Shown here: piece after piece, positions 10,734 through 20,885 of the stretch | Layout of the letters: every line of letters starts with the position of its first letter | How positions within the stretch are numbered: the first letter of the stretch is position 1 | NCBI GenBank assembly: GCA_032719365.1 | Contig: CM064862.1 | Span: 83,015,628 to 83,079,627, forward strand | Source: Prinsepia uniflora | Lineage: Eukaryota > Streptophyta > Magnoliopsida > Rosales > Rosaceae | Direction of reading: 5' to 3' | Length of the DNA: 64,000 nt | Notes under the pieces: model-generated | What the model was told of the DNA's origin: nothing | Database searches by the model: none | Seen by the model: the letters and a program-made list of their open reading frames with translations, nothing else | Made by a program: the position numbers and the translations under genes

Positions 10734-11420
10734 GACTCAAACATACGAGTCGGGGTTCGGTCTTACTCGGCCTACACCCCAACACTTGCTATTCTGACTC
10801 AAACTATCGAGTCGGTGTACAGCCCTACTCGGCTTGCACCTATGCTTGACTCAAACATACAAGTCAGGGTTCGGTCTTACTCGGCCTACACCCCAACACT
10901 TGCTATTCTGACTCAAACTATCGAGTCGGTGTACAGCCCTACTCGGCTTGCACCTATGCTTGACTCAAAAATACGAGTCAGGGTTCGGTCTTACTCGGCC
11001 TACACCCTAACACTTGCTATTCTGACTCAAACTACCGAGTCGGTGTACAGCCCTACTCGGCTTGCACCTATGCTTGACTCAAATATACGAGTCAGGGTTC
11101 GGTCTTACTCGGCTTACACCCCAACACTTGCTATTCTGACTCAAACTATCGAGTCGGTGTACAGCCCTACTCGGCTTGCACCTATGCTTGACTCAAACAT
11201 ACGAGTCGGGGTTCGGTTTTACTCGGCCTACACCCCAACACTTGCTATTTTGACTCAAACTATCAAGTTGGTGTACAGTCCTACTCGGCTGGCACCACCA
11301 TTACGACTCAAACAGACGGGTTGGGATTCGGTCTTACTCGGCCTACACCCCACCACTTACCATTTTTAAAGACTCGAACATTAGAGTCAGTGTACAGCCT
11401 TACTCGGCTTACACCCATAC
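10734..11420 (+). repeat. 114-bp tandem repeat, about six copies
   Basis: The phrase GACTCAAA.ATACGAGTC recurs at 10734, 10848, 10962, 11076, 11190 and about 11305, a period of 114 bp. Each unit has two related halves (about 62 and 52 bp), each starting GACTCAAA..GAGTCGG and containing TACTCGGC. The last copies are more divergent. Because 114 is a multiple of three, one frame stays open for 184 codons (10815-11369), which is not evidence of a gene. Tandem repeats between integrase and the 3' LTR are common in Tat elements. Confidence 0.9.
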
Positions 11421-12507
11421 TATGACAACACAGACAAATTGAAAGGATAACTCGGTCTACAATTTTTAGTCAAGAAGAGTCAATTTTTATTCAAAATGTG
11501 CAGACCTTTTGTGCTTGCCCTGCAAGAGCTTTACAACCTTCAGGACAAAAAAAAAGAGAATTACAAGTGTCCTACACTAACTCCTCCATCTGCTGCTCGG
11601 CCTGCACTACCCCCTCCGCCTCTGGCTCCGGCTCCATCTGAGGCTCTGTCTGGTCGGCTTCCGGTTGGGAACTCGGCAAGGCGCCCTCTTCTTCTTCGTC
11701 CCCCTACTCATCTTCAAACATGTCGGCCGTAATGTCCTGACCGAGCCATGGGGTCTTCACGACCAAGTCGGGGTTGTGCAGAAAGAGATTGCGGAAGAAC
11801 TCTTGCTCACACTCGGCGGCGTAGTCGTTTTTTATTTTGTCAAACTCCTCTGATGCCTTGAACTCGGCCACCGCGGTTTCCTTTGCCTTTTCCAGGTCAG
11901 CCTGCCTGGCCGTCTTCACCCGACAAAGCTCCTTCCAGTGCTTCAGCCTGTCTTTCTCTTTGGCCTCAAGCTCGGCCTTCATTTGATCCCTGGAAGCCAG
12001 GGCCTCCTGGGTCTTCCATCTCTCGGCCTCCAGCTTACGGGTCAGGTCGGCCGCTTCCTTCATGGCCCTCTCGGCCTCCTGAAGCTTCGGGGTAAGCTCT
12101 TCCTGTTTTTTCTTCAGCTTTTCCTTCTCCCGCCGAGCAGCAGCTACCTTCCTCTCGCTGTTCCCAAACTGGAGGTACACCTCACCGAGAGCCTGCACAT
12201 GACAACCATAAGAAAGTTTCTCGGCCGAACATACTAGACTTGACAAATGAAAACACTTACATTACTCAGTAGGAGCAGGGCTTTTTCCATTCTCTGGTCG
12301 GCCGACCGGCACTGCACCTCGGCGAGCTCGTCCAATGGCGTCGAGGCCCCCTGACAGACCCCGTTCAGTAGTGGCACCATCTGTCTCGGACAACAGAGGG
12401 TAGCCTCGACACTCGACCCCTCACCGATTGCCTCTCCATCGGTGAACACGCCAAGGTTCACGTCCCCCCTCCTCTGGAGCATCTCCAGGATCCGCACATC
12501 CAACCGA

Positions 12508-12528
12508 GGGGGGGGGGGGGGGGGGGGG
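12508..12528. repeat. Run of 21 G
   Basis: A homopolymer inside the third exon of the antisense gene. On the minus strand it encodes a proline run. Such runs slip in replication and sequencing, so its length is unreliable. Confidence 0.85.
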
Positions 12529-13019
12529 ACGGCGGAGGGACGAAATCTGGGGCCGGCATAGTCCTCTTGCCCCCTATCTACTCCTGAGCCGACAGGATCG
12601 TCTCGGCCTCTTTTCTGACCTTCAACTGTATGGGGTCAGGAGACAGGACTCGGTCTCCCTCCACGTTGCTTTGTTTCCTTTTGGGAGACCGCGGCAGAGA
12701 ATTTGGCTGTCTTGGCTGAGCGGACGATTCGTGCCTCGTACGCTCAGACCGCTCCGGCTGACCTCTGCCGAATCGCTCTCTCTTCTTCCTGAGGATGAGC
12801 TCCAGGCGCTCGGCCGCCTTCGACAGTGAGGTAGATTCCCCAGAGCCCTGATCGACCTTCATTCTCAACGGCTCGTAGTCTTTGTAAATCCTACTCCCGA
12901 GATGATACAGAACTGCAACACCGAGAAACAGGTCAGACACAAAAAAAAAAAAATTCACTTACCCTCGTCGGTGTCGATGAGGCCGGCCTTGTACTGGAAC
13001 CCAGGTAACCGAAGGATTC

Positions 13020-13063
13020 GTCGGTTCCGATTCAACTTGTCGTCGGTTCCGATTCAACTTGTC
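13020..13063. repeat. Perfect 22-bp tandem duplication in the antisense gene
   Basis: The unit beginning GTCGGTTCCGATTCAACTTG occurs twice head to tail (13020-13041 and 13042-13063). As 22 is not a multiple of three, it shifts the reading frame of the second exon of the antisense gene. Confidence 0.9.
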
Positions 13064-14029
13064 CAAGATCTCCCTTACTCGGTGGACGACCGCTTTCTCC
13101 TCTGGAGATATTTCTTCTTCTGGGAACAAACCTGCACACCGAGAAATGGTCAGCTACAATACTCATAATTATCATACAGCATATCAACATTTACATGAAG
13201 GGTCGGCCTATGCTACAACTATCAACCTTGGGTCTGGAATTTGGACGGTATCGGGGGTCCCTCGATGTTCCCCTCCTAGTTCCCACCGACCAGGCAGAAC
13301 TTCGTCTTGTACGACTTTTGGGAGGTCGGTATGTCCAAAATAAACTCCCCCCATTTGGTCTTCTTACGGTGACGGACGAAGACCCACTCGGTACTCTGCT
13401 GATGAAACCCGAACTCGTACAGGTACATCAGTTGGGCGTAGGTCGGCTCCGGTTGATCGGCCCACTTGAAGGCCGTGTACAGGGAGCAGAGCACAATCCA
13501 GACATTGGGATTGAGTTGACCGAGTGCCACTCCCATCTTTTTTACCATTTTCCGCAGCCAGGGGTGCAGGGGCAGCCTGACCCCGTGATGCATTAGCTCG
13601 GTATAGAACAATGCCATACCAGCTGGGGGGTTGCTCGGTCTCTCTTCACATGTGGGCAACCTTGTCTTCACCGAGTCGGGAACGCAAAACTCGATCCTCA
13701 TCTTCATCAGGCCCTTCTCGGTCTCCTTATTCACCATTTCGTCCACGGTGAAGGCCGCACACTCAATCGGAACGACCTCCGAGACCGACTCATCCCCGGC
13801 CTTTTTCACCTTATCAACCCAAACTGTGCCCAGAACCGGTGTCTGTGGTCCTACCGGACGACTCGGCCATACTGTGCACCGCCTCTACTCTTTTTTGTGC
13901 CTCGGCCGAGTGGGCCTCGTCCTCACTCCCGGAGACGGGAATGAGCACCTGCACACTACTACCTGACGACTCACCACCCTGTGAGTCGTAGCATTTACCC
14001 TCAGATACTGAGTCACTCTCAACCGACAT

Positions 14030-14329
14030 CTACAAAAGAAAACAGAAAAACAGAACTCAGCCGACCGACTCGTTCCTACGAAGATCTGACCACAACCTTC
14101 ACCATGTTCATGGCCAGTTCTTTACAACCTTCTACTTTAATCAAAAAAACTAAACTTGGACAAGTGCTTACTGTGTTTTTCACGGAGGACCGTAGATCGG
14201 AAATCGCGAACACCGTACGCACCGCTGTCAAAAGCTAGTCGGAAATCGCCTCCTTAGTTGGACAGAATTTCCCCAATTTTCTCAAAAAAAACAAGTGAGG
14301 AAATCGGTGAAGAGCTCCCCATATTTATA
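14030..14329 (-). promoter_or_regulatory. Promoter and leader of the antisense gene
   Basis: On the minus strand, CTATAAATATGG contains a textbook plant TATA box (14322-14329), about 290 bp upstream of the ATG at 14029. Immediately before that ATG is a pyrimidine-rich stretch ending TTTTCTTTTGTAG, which looks like a 3' splice site, so the leader may contain an intron. Transcription would start near 14295, opposite in sense to the genomic RNA. Confidence 0.5.
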
Positions 14330-14459
14330 GCAATTGATGCACAGACTACGAAGCGTCACTCCCCTCAGTGACAGACACGTGTTGCAACCAATCAATCTGA
14401 CCGGACACGTGTCAACCATCTGTCCGAGGAAGCCCAACCGTCTTCCTTCAGGTCGATAC

Positions 14460-14725
14460 CGACTTCCGTACACCACTCGGTACCCCTGGACGGCCCGTAC
14501 AGACGCTGGTCCTCCCACCGACCCATGTACACCGCTCGGTGCTCTCATCCGTAGGCGGGTGTCGGCTCTCTTCACCGACCCATGTACACCGCTCGGTTCC
14601 CTCACCCGTTTGCCGACGTTGGCCCTCTTCACCGACTCGTATACACCGCTCGGTGTTTTCACCCCCCGTACGGACGCTGGTCCTCCCCCACCGACCCATG
14701 TATACCGCTCGGTATCCGAAGCCCC
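14460..14725. repeat. Degenerate 57-59-bp tandem repeat
   Basis: The core TACACCGCTCGGT and relatives recur at about 14469, 14528, 14585, 14642 and 14703, separated by runs such as CACCGACCCATG. The block lies between the 3' LTR and the antisense-gene TATA box, so it may act as that gene's upstream region. Open frames here (for example 14282-14800 on the minus strand) are by-products of the repeat. Confidence 0.7.
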
Positions 14726-14975
14726 AACCCAGTTTTGGGCCCCATCACCGACTAGGACACCACCCCCGACTGCATATGGTGAAGGTTGACCGACTGCCAC
14801 TTTTTCGCCGAGTCGCGGCCCTCACCGACCGACCACTGGCCACTCACTCGCCATAACCGAGACTGTCTCGGCGGACTCTCCCACCAGGGGACTTGGGGGA
14901 CTACAGGTATACTTCCCACCAAGGTCTGGAAGAATGAAACAAGTCCCCGACCGAGAAATTCCACCTCAGTTAACG

Positions 14976-14989
14976 ACTTGGGGGACTTC
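14976..14989 (+). other. Purine tract before the 3' LTR of the Tat element
   Basis: ACTTGGGGGACTTC ends exactly at the 3' LTR. This is the usual form of the plus-strand priming site in Tat elements. Confidence 0.7.
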
Positions 14990-15476
14990 TGTTGACACCA
15001 TATCTGACCAGACCCACTGGGTCGTATACTTAAAGCCCAGACCCCGCTCAAGGCCCAAAACTACCATACTTACAACAGCCCTAACACCGGGCCCAATGCG
15101 GGATGCCACGTGGCAGCGTATCCACCATCGATTTACGTAACACGTGTCAGCACGTAAATCGACAAGCATTTGTCCCACATCGGAACTTTGGGAATTGAGC
15201 ATCCCACCTACCCATACATAAAGGGTACACATTTCCCAATAAAGGTAACTAAGTTTGACTATTACAATTACTCTACCAAACTTACCATTTACTGCTTCTT
15301 CTTACGAACAAAGTAACTGACTTGACCGTCGGAGAACCTTAGGCCGGCACCACACCAGTGCCCGTACTAACGGAGAACCCGCGATCCACTTGAGTTGACA
15401 GGTCTTAAGAGGAACACGTGTCATTTGGTGATTGGGCAACGAGTACTCGACAGTTGGAACATTTAATGCTTCAACA
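14990..15476 (+). repeat. 3' LTR of the Tat element
   Basis: 487 bp, TGTTGACACC to TTCAACA, followed by the target duplication CTATC at 15477-15481. It differs from the 5' LTR at 15 positions by hand count, with no length change. Confidence 0.93.
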
Positions 15477-15481
15477 CTATC

Positions 15482-16110
15482 CATTAGAACTTTTTTGTGG
15501 TAACAAATTTGTACCAAAACCTGCTTATATTCCATTCATAACAATTCCATACTTTAAATACGATGTTAGAGGATTAATTAGACAAGACAAGAAAAGTTTC
15601 CTCCATTAAAATGAAAATGAAATAAATGATTTGCTTTAACATACGTACGAGACAACATACTTTAAATACAGTGATGAGTTAGAGCTAGGTTTTTAATTAT
15701 TAAGAAATGAAAGAGCATGCAGGCACCTGAGCTTGGCCGGTGTACTCGCCTGCCTTGTGGCTCAAAACCAGAATTTGACTATAGGTTTTTAGCTATATAT
15801 AGCTTCTGCAAGCAACCAAAACCAAAATCAGAATTTGACTGTAGGTTTTTAACTATATGTAGCTTCTGCAAGCAACCAAATTCAAAACCAAAATTTGACT
15901 ATAGGTTATTCACTCCTTCAACATACTTTGAATATAAATAATCGAATCGAATAGAATCATATTGAATCAAATCAAATCAAATCAAATCCTAATACCAAGC
16001 GAATAATCCCGCTAATATATATTTATTCAATTTCCATCCTTCAAGCTAACATAATGTAATATGGATTAATAAACTTGTCGTTAAAACCAAGAACACCTTC
16101 AATTTATACA
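15482..16110. other. Spacer with a 60-bp tandem repeat
   Basis: This continues the spacer cut at 3790. No gene is recognised. Between about 15764 and 15915 a 60-bp unit is repeated 2.5 times: GAATTTGACT falls at 15771 and 15831, and the same block with AAATTTGACT at 15891; each is followed by TAGGTTxTTxA and, in the first two, GCTTCTGCAAGCAACC. A short run of ATCAA repeats lies near 15965-15985. The rest is AT-rich and featureless to the eye. Confidence 0.6.
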
Positions 16111-16115
16111 TCCAA

Positions 16116-18974
16116 TGTAATGACCCGTCCCAAATTCCTAGATTAGATTAGTGACTAATCACGATTAGTGAGGTTAATCGGTGATAAGTTAGGCTAAATC
16201 GGATGAACGATGCGAAATGACCGTTTTGCCCCTGATGGTGGCAAAACGTTGACTTTTCACTCGAACGGTCAAATGGACTTTGACCGATGACCGTGATGTA
16301 GTTCGTGACGTCACGAGTTCATAGACAGGTGGCACGTTCAATTCCGACGTTCGAGGAGGAGGTTATGACATTCGGAAGTTTAGGGGCAATTTGGTAATTT
16401 TGGTTAAAAGGGGTTAACTGTTGACTTTTTGACCAGGATGTCCGATGGCCGAGGGCCGAGGACCGTTACGTAGATCGGGACGATACAAATCCATAGACAG
16501 GCGGCATGCTGAAATTGGACTTCGAACGGGGAAGTTATAGGTCACGGAAGTTCGATTTCACTATGCACGTACTTCGAGACGGTGATAATTTGGCAAAATC
16601 TGATTGGGCTAGATATTTAGGTGGGTCCCATGGAAGTGTCACTCATCCCATTGGCCAATTTCCCTAAAAAATGGATCTACTTAATAAAATATTATTATAT
16701 TGATTATTATATAATTAATCCATCTATCATCAAATCCTAACTATCCATTACCAATTAATCCTCCAATCTTCACCATCAATCCTCTCTTCTCTCATCAGCC
16801 ATCATCTCTTCTTCTTCATCCTCACAACCCGAACCCATAAACACCATTTCCCCTATATTCTTCATTTTCTTCAAAAAATCGAAACACACACACACCATCA
16901 GCATTCATTGCTTGTGTGAACTGAGAGTGACCGTGTGAGGAGTGTGAGGGGCTGAGGACCGAGAGGCTGGACGGTGGCCCACGGTGGAGGCCACGGCGGA
17001 GTGAACCCGTGAGGTAAGAAAATATTTGAAATTCGAATATGAGTTTGAATGGGTTTTACTCGATTCCATTAATTGGGTAAGGTTTTAGGGATCCCAGGAG
17101 ATGATTGGGATTGGTTTCGAGGCGTTGGACGGCCTGGAACAGCCGTGAACGGAGGGGGAAAAACCGGCGGCCATGGCCGAGGTTCAAGGTACGGGTTTTG
17201 AGGGTTTTTATCCGATTTTAATAGCTAAAAAGATTAGAAATGGGATTAGGAAGGTATTAGAATGAAAATGGGGCAAAATGGATTGAATACATGGAGGTTT
17301 GAGGGTTGAACCGGTCGAGCCGGTCCGGTCCGATTCGAACCAGCGAACCCGGTCGGCGGGAGGTAGCTAGTGACACTGTTCACCGCGCGTGATCTCACGC
17401 GCATGTGACTTCCTAGGGCGCGTGGGGGCGCGTGAGACACTATTTGGGAATGTTATTAACATGTGAAACACTCTATTCGATTTAACAAACATTTTGGGAC
17501 TGGTTTCGTGTCGATCGGACACCGTCTCGATAATGTTCGGGGCATCAGAAGGTTTCAGATCGAGATTAAAATAGTTAAAAATACGGGAAAATTACGGGGC
17601 TTTGGTAGGAGTTTAATTAAGTAGTTAGTAACCTTCTATTACGATTTGGACAGGTTCAGGAGTCCCGGTGATAGCGATTGGCTCGGGAGAGCCTATGGCA
17701 CGCAAATCGAGGTAGCAGCTCGGACGGTCTGTGAGTGGACCTTGTTTTCTAAATTGGTGCATGCATAAATATTTATTATATGTTTTAAATAGTTGTTTGT
17801 GATGCCATGAGTGCATTTTGATGTGTGGTTACGTATAGGCATGTATTTCGAGCTTTCGACCTTATACGGTGCCTATACGGGTCAGTATTTCTTTATCAGT
17901 CTAAATGAAATGGTTTTGGATTTCCAAAAGGATAAACTCGGGCACGAGACCCAGTTGTTTTACACTGATGATTTCGGGTCAGGGACCCTAGATGGATTTC
18001 CAAGTTCATGACGGTTTGTGGGAACCAGCATGAACTATGGAAAGGTCATTGTGGTTCATGACGGTTTATAGGAACCGGCATGAACCTTTGTCAGGTCATT
18101 CTGGTTCATAACGGTTTATGGGAACCAGCATGAACCCTGGTTAATAGATGTTATGGATCATGACGGTTCAGGGGAACCGGGCATGAATGTTTATGTTATG
18201 TATATATATATATATTCATATACCTTCCTTTACTTGTTCTATCTCCTCTGGGGAGGGTCGTTGGCCTGGGTGGACCCCGAAGTAGTCACGGAGCACCGAC
18301 GGAGTGGAGTCACCCCCCAGTTGGGTTCCTTACTCTCAGGAAGGCTGGTTACTATAACCTCGGGTAGGGTCAGTGGTCTACGGACATTGATCTTGACTTT
18401 GAGAAGACTCGGATTGAGACTTGGGTAGCACGCGCGTAGCTTTGGAAACCGTGACAGGACTGGTTGTGTGAATTATATGTATATATAATGTATGCTATAT
18501 GATATGATATATGATGTGTGTTTACACAGGTTTTGGGCAGTGGCCCGTATGGTTGGTTTCTTATGATTTAGGCCGAGTCCCTTATGGATTTGGGCAGTGG
18601 CCCGTATGGTCATTTTCATTATGGTTCTTTCAATCTTGGTTTTGGGCTTAGTTCCCATCTATGGTTTTTCTGGATAAATGGTTTTCGAATGCATGCATGC
18701 TTTTTAGTGAAGGGTACAAATGTCTTCGATAAACTGTTTTTATAAACTCTTGTTTTGTCCACTCACAGCTTTTAATGTTTTGACTGCCCTTCAGGTTGAC
18801 ATCGGTTGTGGACTGTAGCAAAGACCGAGATATCACATACCTCATTCGGATCCTGGCGTACTTTGATAGCCTGAGAGGGCAAAGGTCAGAAATATCCCTT
18901 GTCTGACACTTCGTGTCAGACGGGAGCAGGGTCATCCCGCACTAATCCCGGGGGGATTGCGATGGGTCCTGTCA
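16116..18974 (+). repeat. 5' LTR of element D
   Basis: 2859 bp, TGTAATGACCCGTCCC to GGGTCCTGTCA. It includes a 50-bp hairpin repeat array at 18001-18190 and short TA tracts. GTCCACTCACAGC near 18758 and the closing GGGAGCAGGG region are shared with the other large LTRs here. Confidence 0.88.
18001..18190. repeat. 50-bp tandem array of hairpins in the LTR of D
   Basis: CATGACGGTTT-like starts fall at 18007, 18057, 18107 and 18159. In each unit GGTTCATG is followed about 18 bases later by CATGAACC, its reverse complement, so each copy can fold into an 8-bp stem. A matching array sits at 26646-26835 in the other LTR. Confidence 0.8.
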
Positions 18975-19045
18975 ACGTGGTATCAGAGCAGGTTTGCTTA
19001 TGGGATACCCAGGAGGCTCTGATACTGTCAACGTGGTATCAGAGC
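18969..19045 (+). other. Duplicated primer-binding site with inverted copy
   Basis: CTGTCAACGTGGTATCAGAGC, the LTR end plus primer-binding site, occurs at 18969-18989 and again at 19025-19045. Between them GCTCTGATAC (19016-19025) is the exact reverse complement of GTATCAGAGC (19036-19045), giving a 10-bp stem with a 10-base loop. The first copy is in the expected place, three bases after the LTR. Confidence 0.8.
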
Positions 19046-20885
19046 GGGGTTGTCTCTATTCGAGCAACCACAGAGCTCTTGGAGTAGTACGCAGGTCGAG
19101 GATGTGATATCTCAAGGGGCTACAGTTCGTGGTCAACCTGATAGTTGGGGTGCCGGTACGATAGTTAGTAGGATTGAATCGCAGATTGTCTTGGTTCGGC
19201 ACTAGATGCCGGGGTTGCCAGAATTCTGTCAAGGTTGACAGTGTGGGACCCTATGGGAGGATTAACGTAATGGTACGTTATAGTTATGATCGTGTGACAG
19301 TTAGTTGGGATCGTCTTCACGACGTCGTAGGATTGTTTTGACGGTAGTTTGGTGTTGTGACCATTCGATGGTCGGATCTTGTTGTGTTTGGTGGCTATGC
19401 TATTGGGAGCAGCCAGATTCGTGGAATCCTAGTTGAAATGACGTCTTTGCAATGTCGAGACCGCAGGGTCGGGCAGATTATGGATTATACTGCCTTATGC
19501 AGTTGGGTTTTGAGGAACTCTAGGTATGATTGTGGAATACCCTACCTTGGGTGTATGGTTCGGAATTGTGAGTTGGTGAGTGGTTTGACTTTGACGACTA
19601 TTCGGATTTGGGTTCGTTAGTCGGTCTAGTCATGCCAGCTCTTGTGTTGGGACTGCACTTTGCAGTCGGGGTTGTACTTATCGATTAGACCTAGTTGGTT
19701 TTCGTGCTACTCAGTTGTGGTTTGGTGCAACTAAGGTCGTGGGCGACCTGGTAGACGACATTGGTTGAGTCGAGTTATGACAGGTTAGAGATTGTTCTAC
19801 AGGTTACTAGGGTTGGTACTTATCGATGGAATCCCTGAGTGGGATACAGAGTAGTTAGTACGGTCGATTGATTCCGTTGGATGCGAATCTCGATAGTGAT
19901 GCCTGGTAGTTAGGTCACGAGTCAGGATGTGGCTCCATCGAGATATGTATATGTTCGGTATTTGTGGTCCCAGAGTGGATCTCAGATAGAGTTAAATTGG
20001 TTAGGGGACACGTGGTTGATGTCCGGGTATGTTGTTCCCAATCTTGTTGGAACTTCGGAATCGCTAGAGGTTGTGATTGAGGTGACACGAGGAATGCGGG
20101 TTTTCCGCATTGGTATTGGGTATTCCGAAGTCATTTTGGGTGACTTCTCATGTTCTACCATGGTAGATGATTGTTGGTTGCCACTAGTACACCGATCGTG
20201 TATTGGTTGGTGGACCCGTGGTTTGTCTTGGGTCATCAGGTGGAGTGAGTACATCGAAGTTAGGTGACTGAGATTCCTCATTCTTTACTTGGTGGCAGAC
20301 GATGTCAGGTTACATGACGTGGTGAATGTAGCGAGTGTTGTTGCATTCACGTAGGATGGATTTTGATGTCATTGTATTCGATCATCCTTGGTTTTTCCTC
20401 GGTGGAATGACAAGGATCGATACGAAGTGATTGGTGGGAACCCACAGTCTCGACGTGTCTCGTCGTTGACTAATCTGCTTAGATGTGGGATTTGGTTGAG
20501 GACTTTGGACGTCGTGACGATCGGGGATCGTGACATCTATGGTCGGTTGACGTAGTGATGGATCTGGATCGTGATCTTGATGATCCAGATATGTGGAGAG
20601 TTTAACACTCTTACTTGGATGTTTGAGTTGAGGATATTGGGATTGGCTTCCCTATGAAGTCAATTGAACATATTGTGGTAATCGGTTGAGCAGGTAACCG
20701 ATAGGTTCGTGATTGGTGCGTCTCGGTAGACGAGAACGAGATTTCGAGTTTTGGAACTTGAAAGAGGATTTCTGGATTTGGGTTTTAGAATCGGATTCTG
20801 GGTGACGATTCATGATTTGATTCTGAAGCTTGACTATGGATTTTCTTTTATGGATTTGAGTTCGGAATGGTTATTCTAAATGCTA
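19046..20885 (+). other. Internal region of element D, first part, mostly non-coding
   Basis: No retrotransposon protein is recognised. Several stretches match the interior of element E in order and orientation: about 19095-19170 (CGCAGGTCGAGGATGTGATA), 19435-19560 (GAAATGACGTCT, then GGTCGG/GGGCAG..TGGATT) and 20046-20240. A weak FDVI-like phrase near 20350 recalls the protease-to-RT junction of chromoviruses but is not convincing. The last 150 bp (from about 20735) resemble the LTR of element C. Confidence 0.6.
19929..20267 (+). other. Short open frame shared in part with element E
   Basis: A 112-codon open frame of unknown function. Its middle aligns with a minus-strand frame in element E (38024-37800): NLVGTSESLEVVIEVTRG here against NVVGTSDLREVVIEEMRG there. 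The relationship continues through GDFS..C and C-I-x-W-W-T, but with a frameshift in E. It could be the remains of a lineage-specific protein or simply conserved non-coding DNA. There is no match to any family I know, and it lacks an obvious gag or pol motif. Treat it as a hypothesis rather than a gene. Confidence 0.25.

Larger units (their letters stand above)
11704..14029 (-). pseudogene. Antisense gene of the Tat element (aORF), spliced, broken
   Basis: Minus-strand exons: 14029-13287, 13131-12963, 12912-12261 and 12192-11704 (stop). Introns 13132-13286, 12913-12962 and 12193-12260 all have GT..AG ends, and joining across them keeps the frame. Residues coded at 13600-13430 (MALFYTELMHHGVRLPLHPW, then VALGQLNPNVW) match the plant 'putative gypsy type transposon' family (PF04195), typical of extra antisense ORFs in Tat elements. 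A basic, proline-rich middle is followed by a long Glu/Lys/Arg coiled coil in the last exon (EKEKLKKKQEEL). The function of the family is unknown. Breaks: a frameshift near 13840, a perfect 22-bp tandem duplication at 13020-13063 and an in-frame TAG at 12578-12580. The 50-bp intron is unusually short, so that junction is the least sure. Confidence 0.75.
3791..15476 (+). mobile_element. Tat-lineage Ty3/gypsy LTR retrotransposon, structurally complete
   Basis: An 11,686-bp element with 487-bp LTRs at both ends (TGTTGA..TCAACA) flanked by a perfect target duplication CTATC (3786-3790 and 15477-15481). Order: LTR, primer-binding site, gag, protease, reverse transcriptase, RNase H, second (archaeal-type) RNase H, integrase, tandem-repeat zone, antisense gene, purine tract, LTR. 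The second RNase H and the antisense ORF upstream of the 3' LTR are hallmarks of the Tat lineage (Retand/RIRE2-like). My hand count gives 15 differences between the LTRs (about 3%), an insertion of roughly one to two million years under common plant rates. The coding region has several stops and frameshifts, so this copy needs help to move. Confidence 0.93.

Noticed and set aside
10815..11369. 184-codon open frame with a 38-residue repeating protein
   Set aside because: It is the translation of the 114-bp tandem repeat, whose length is a multiple of three. Nothing else supports a gene.
14282..14800. 172-codon minus-strand frame with repeated PSGVHGSV phrases
   Set aside because: It comes from the 57-59-bp repeat between the antisense gene and the 3' LTR, and it lies upstream of the TATA box.
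20340..20400. FDVI-like phrase suggesting a protease-RT junction in element D
   Set aside because: Only a few residues match, with no neighbouring protease or RT motifs; chance is as likely.
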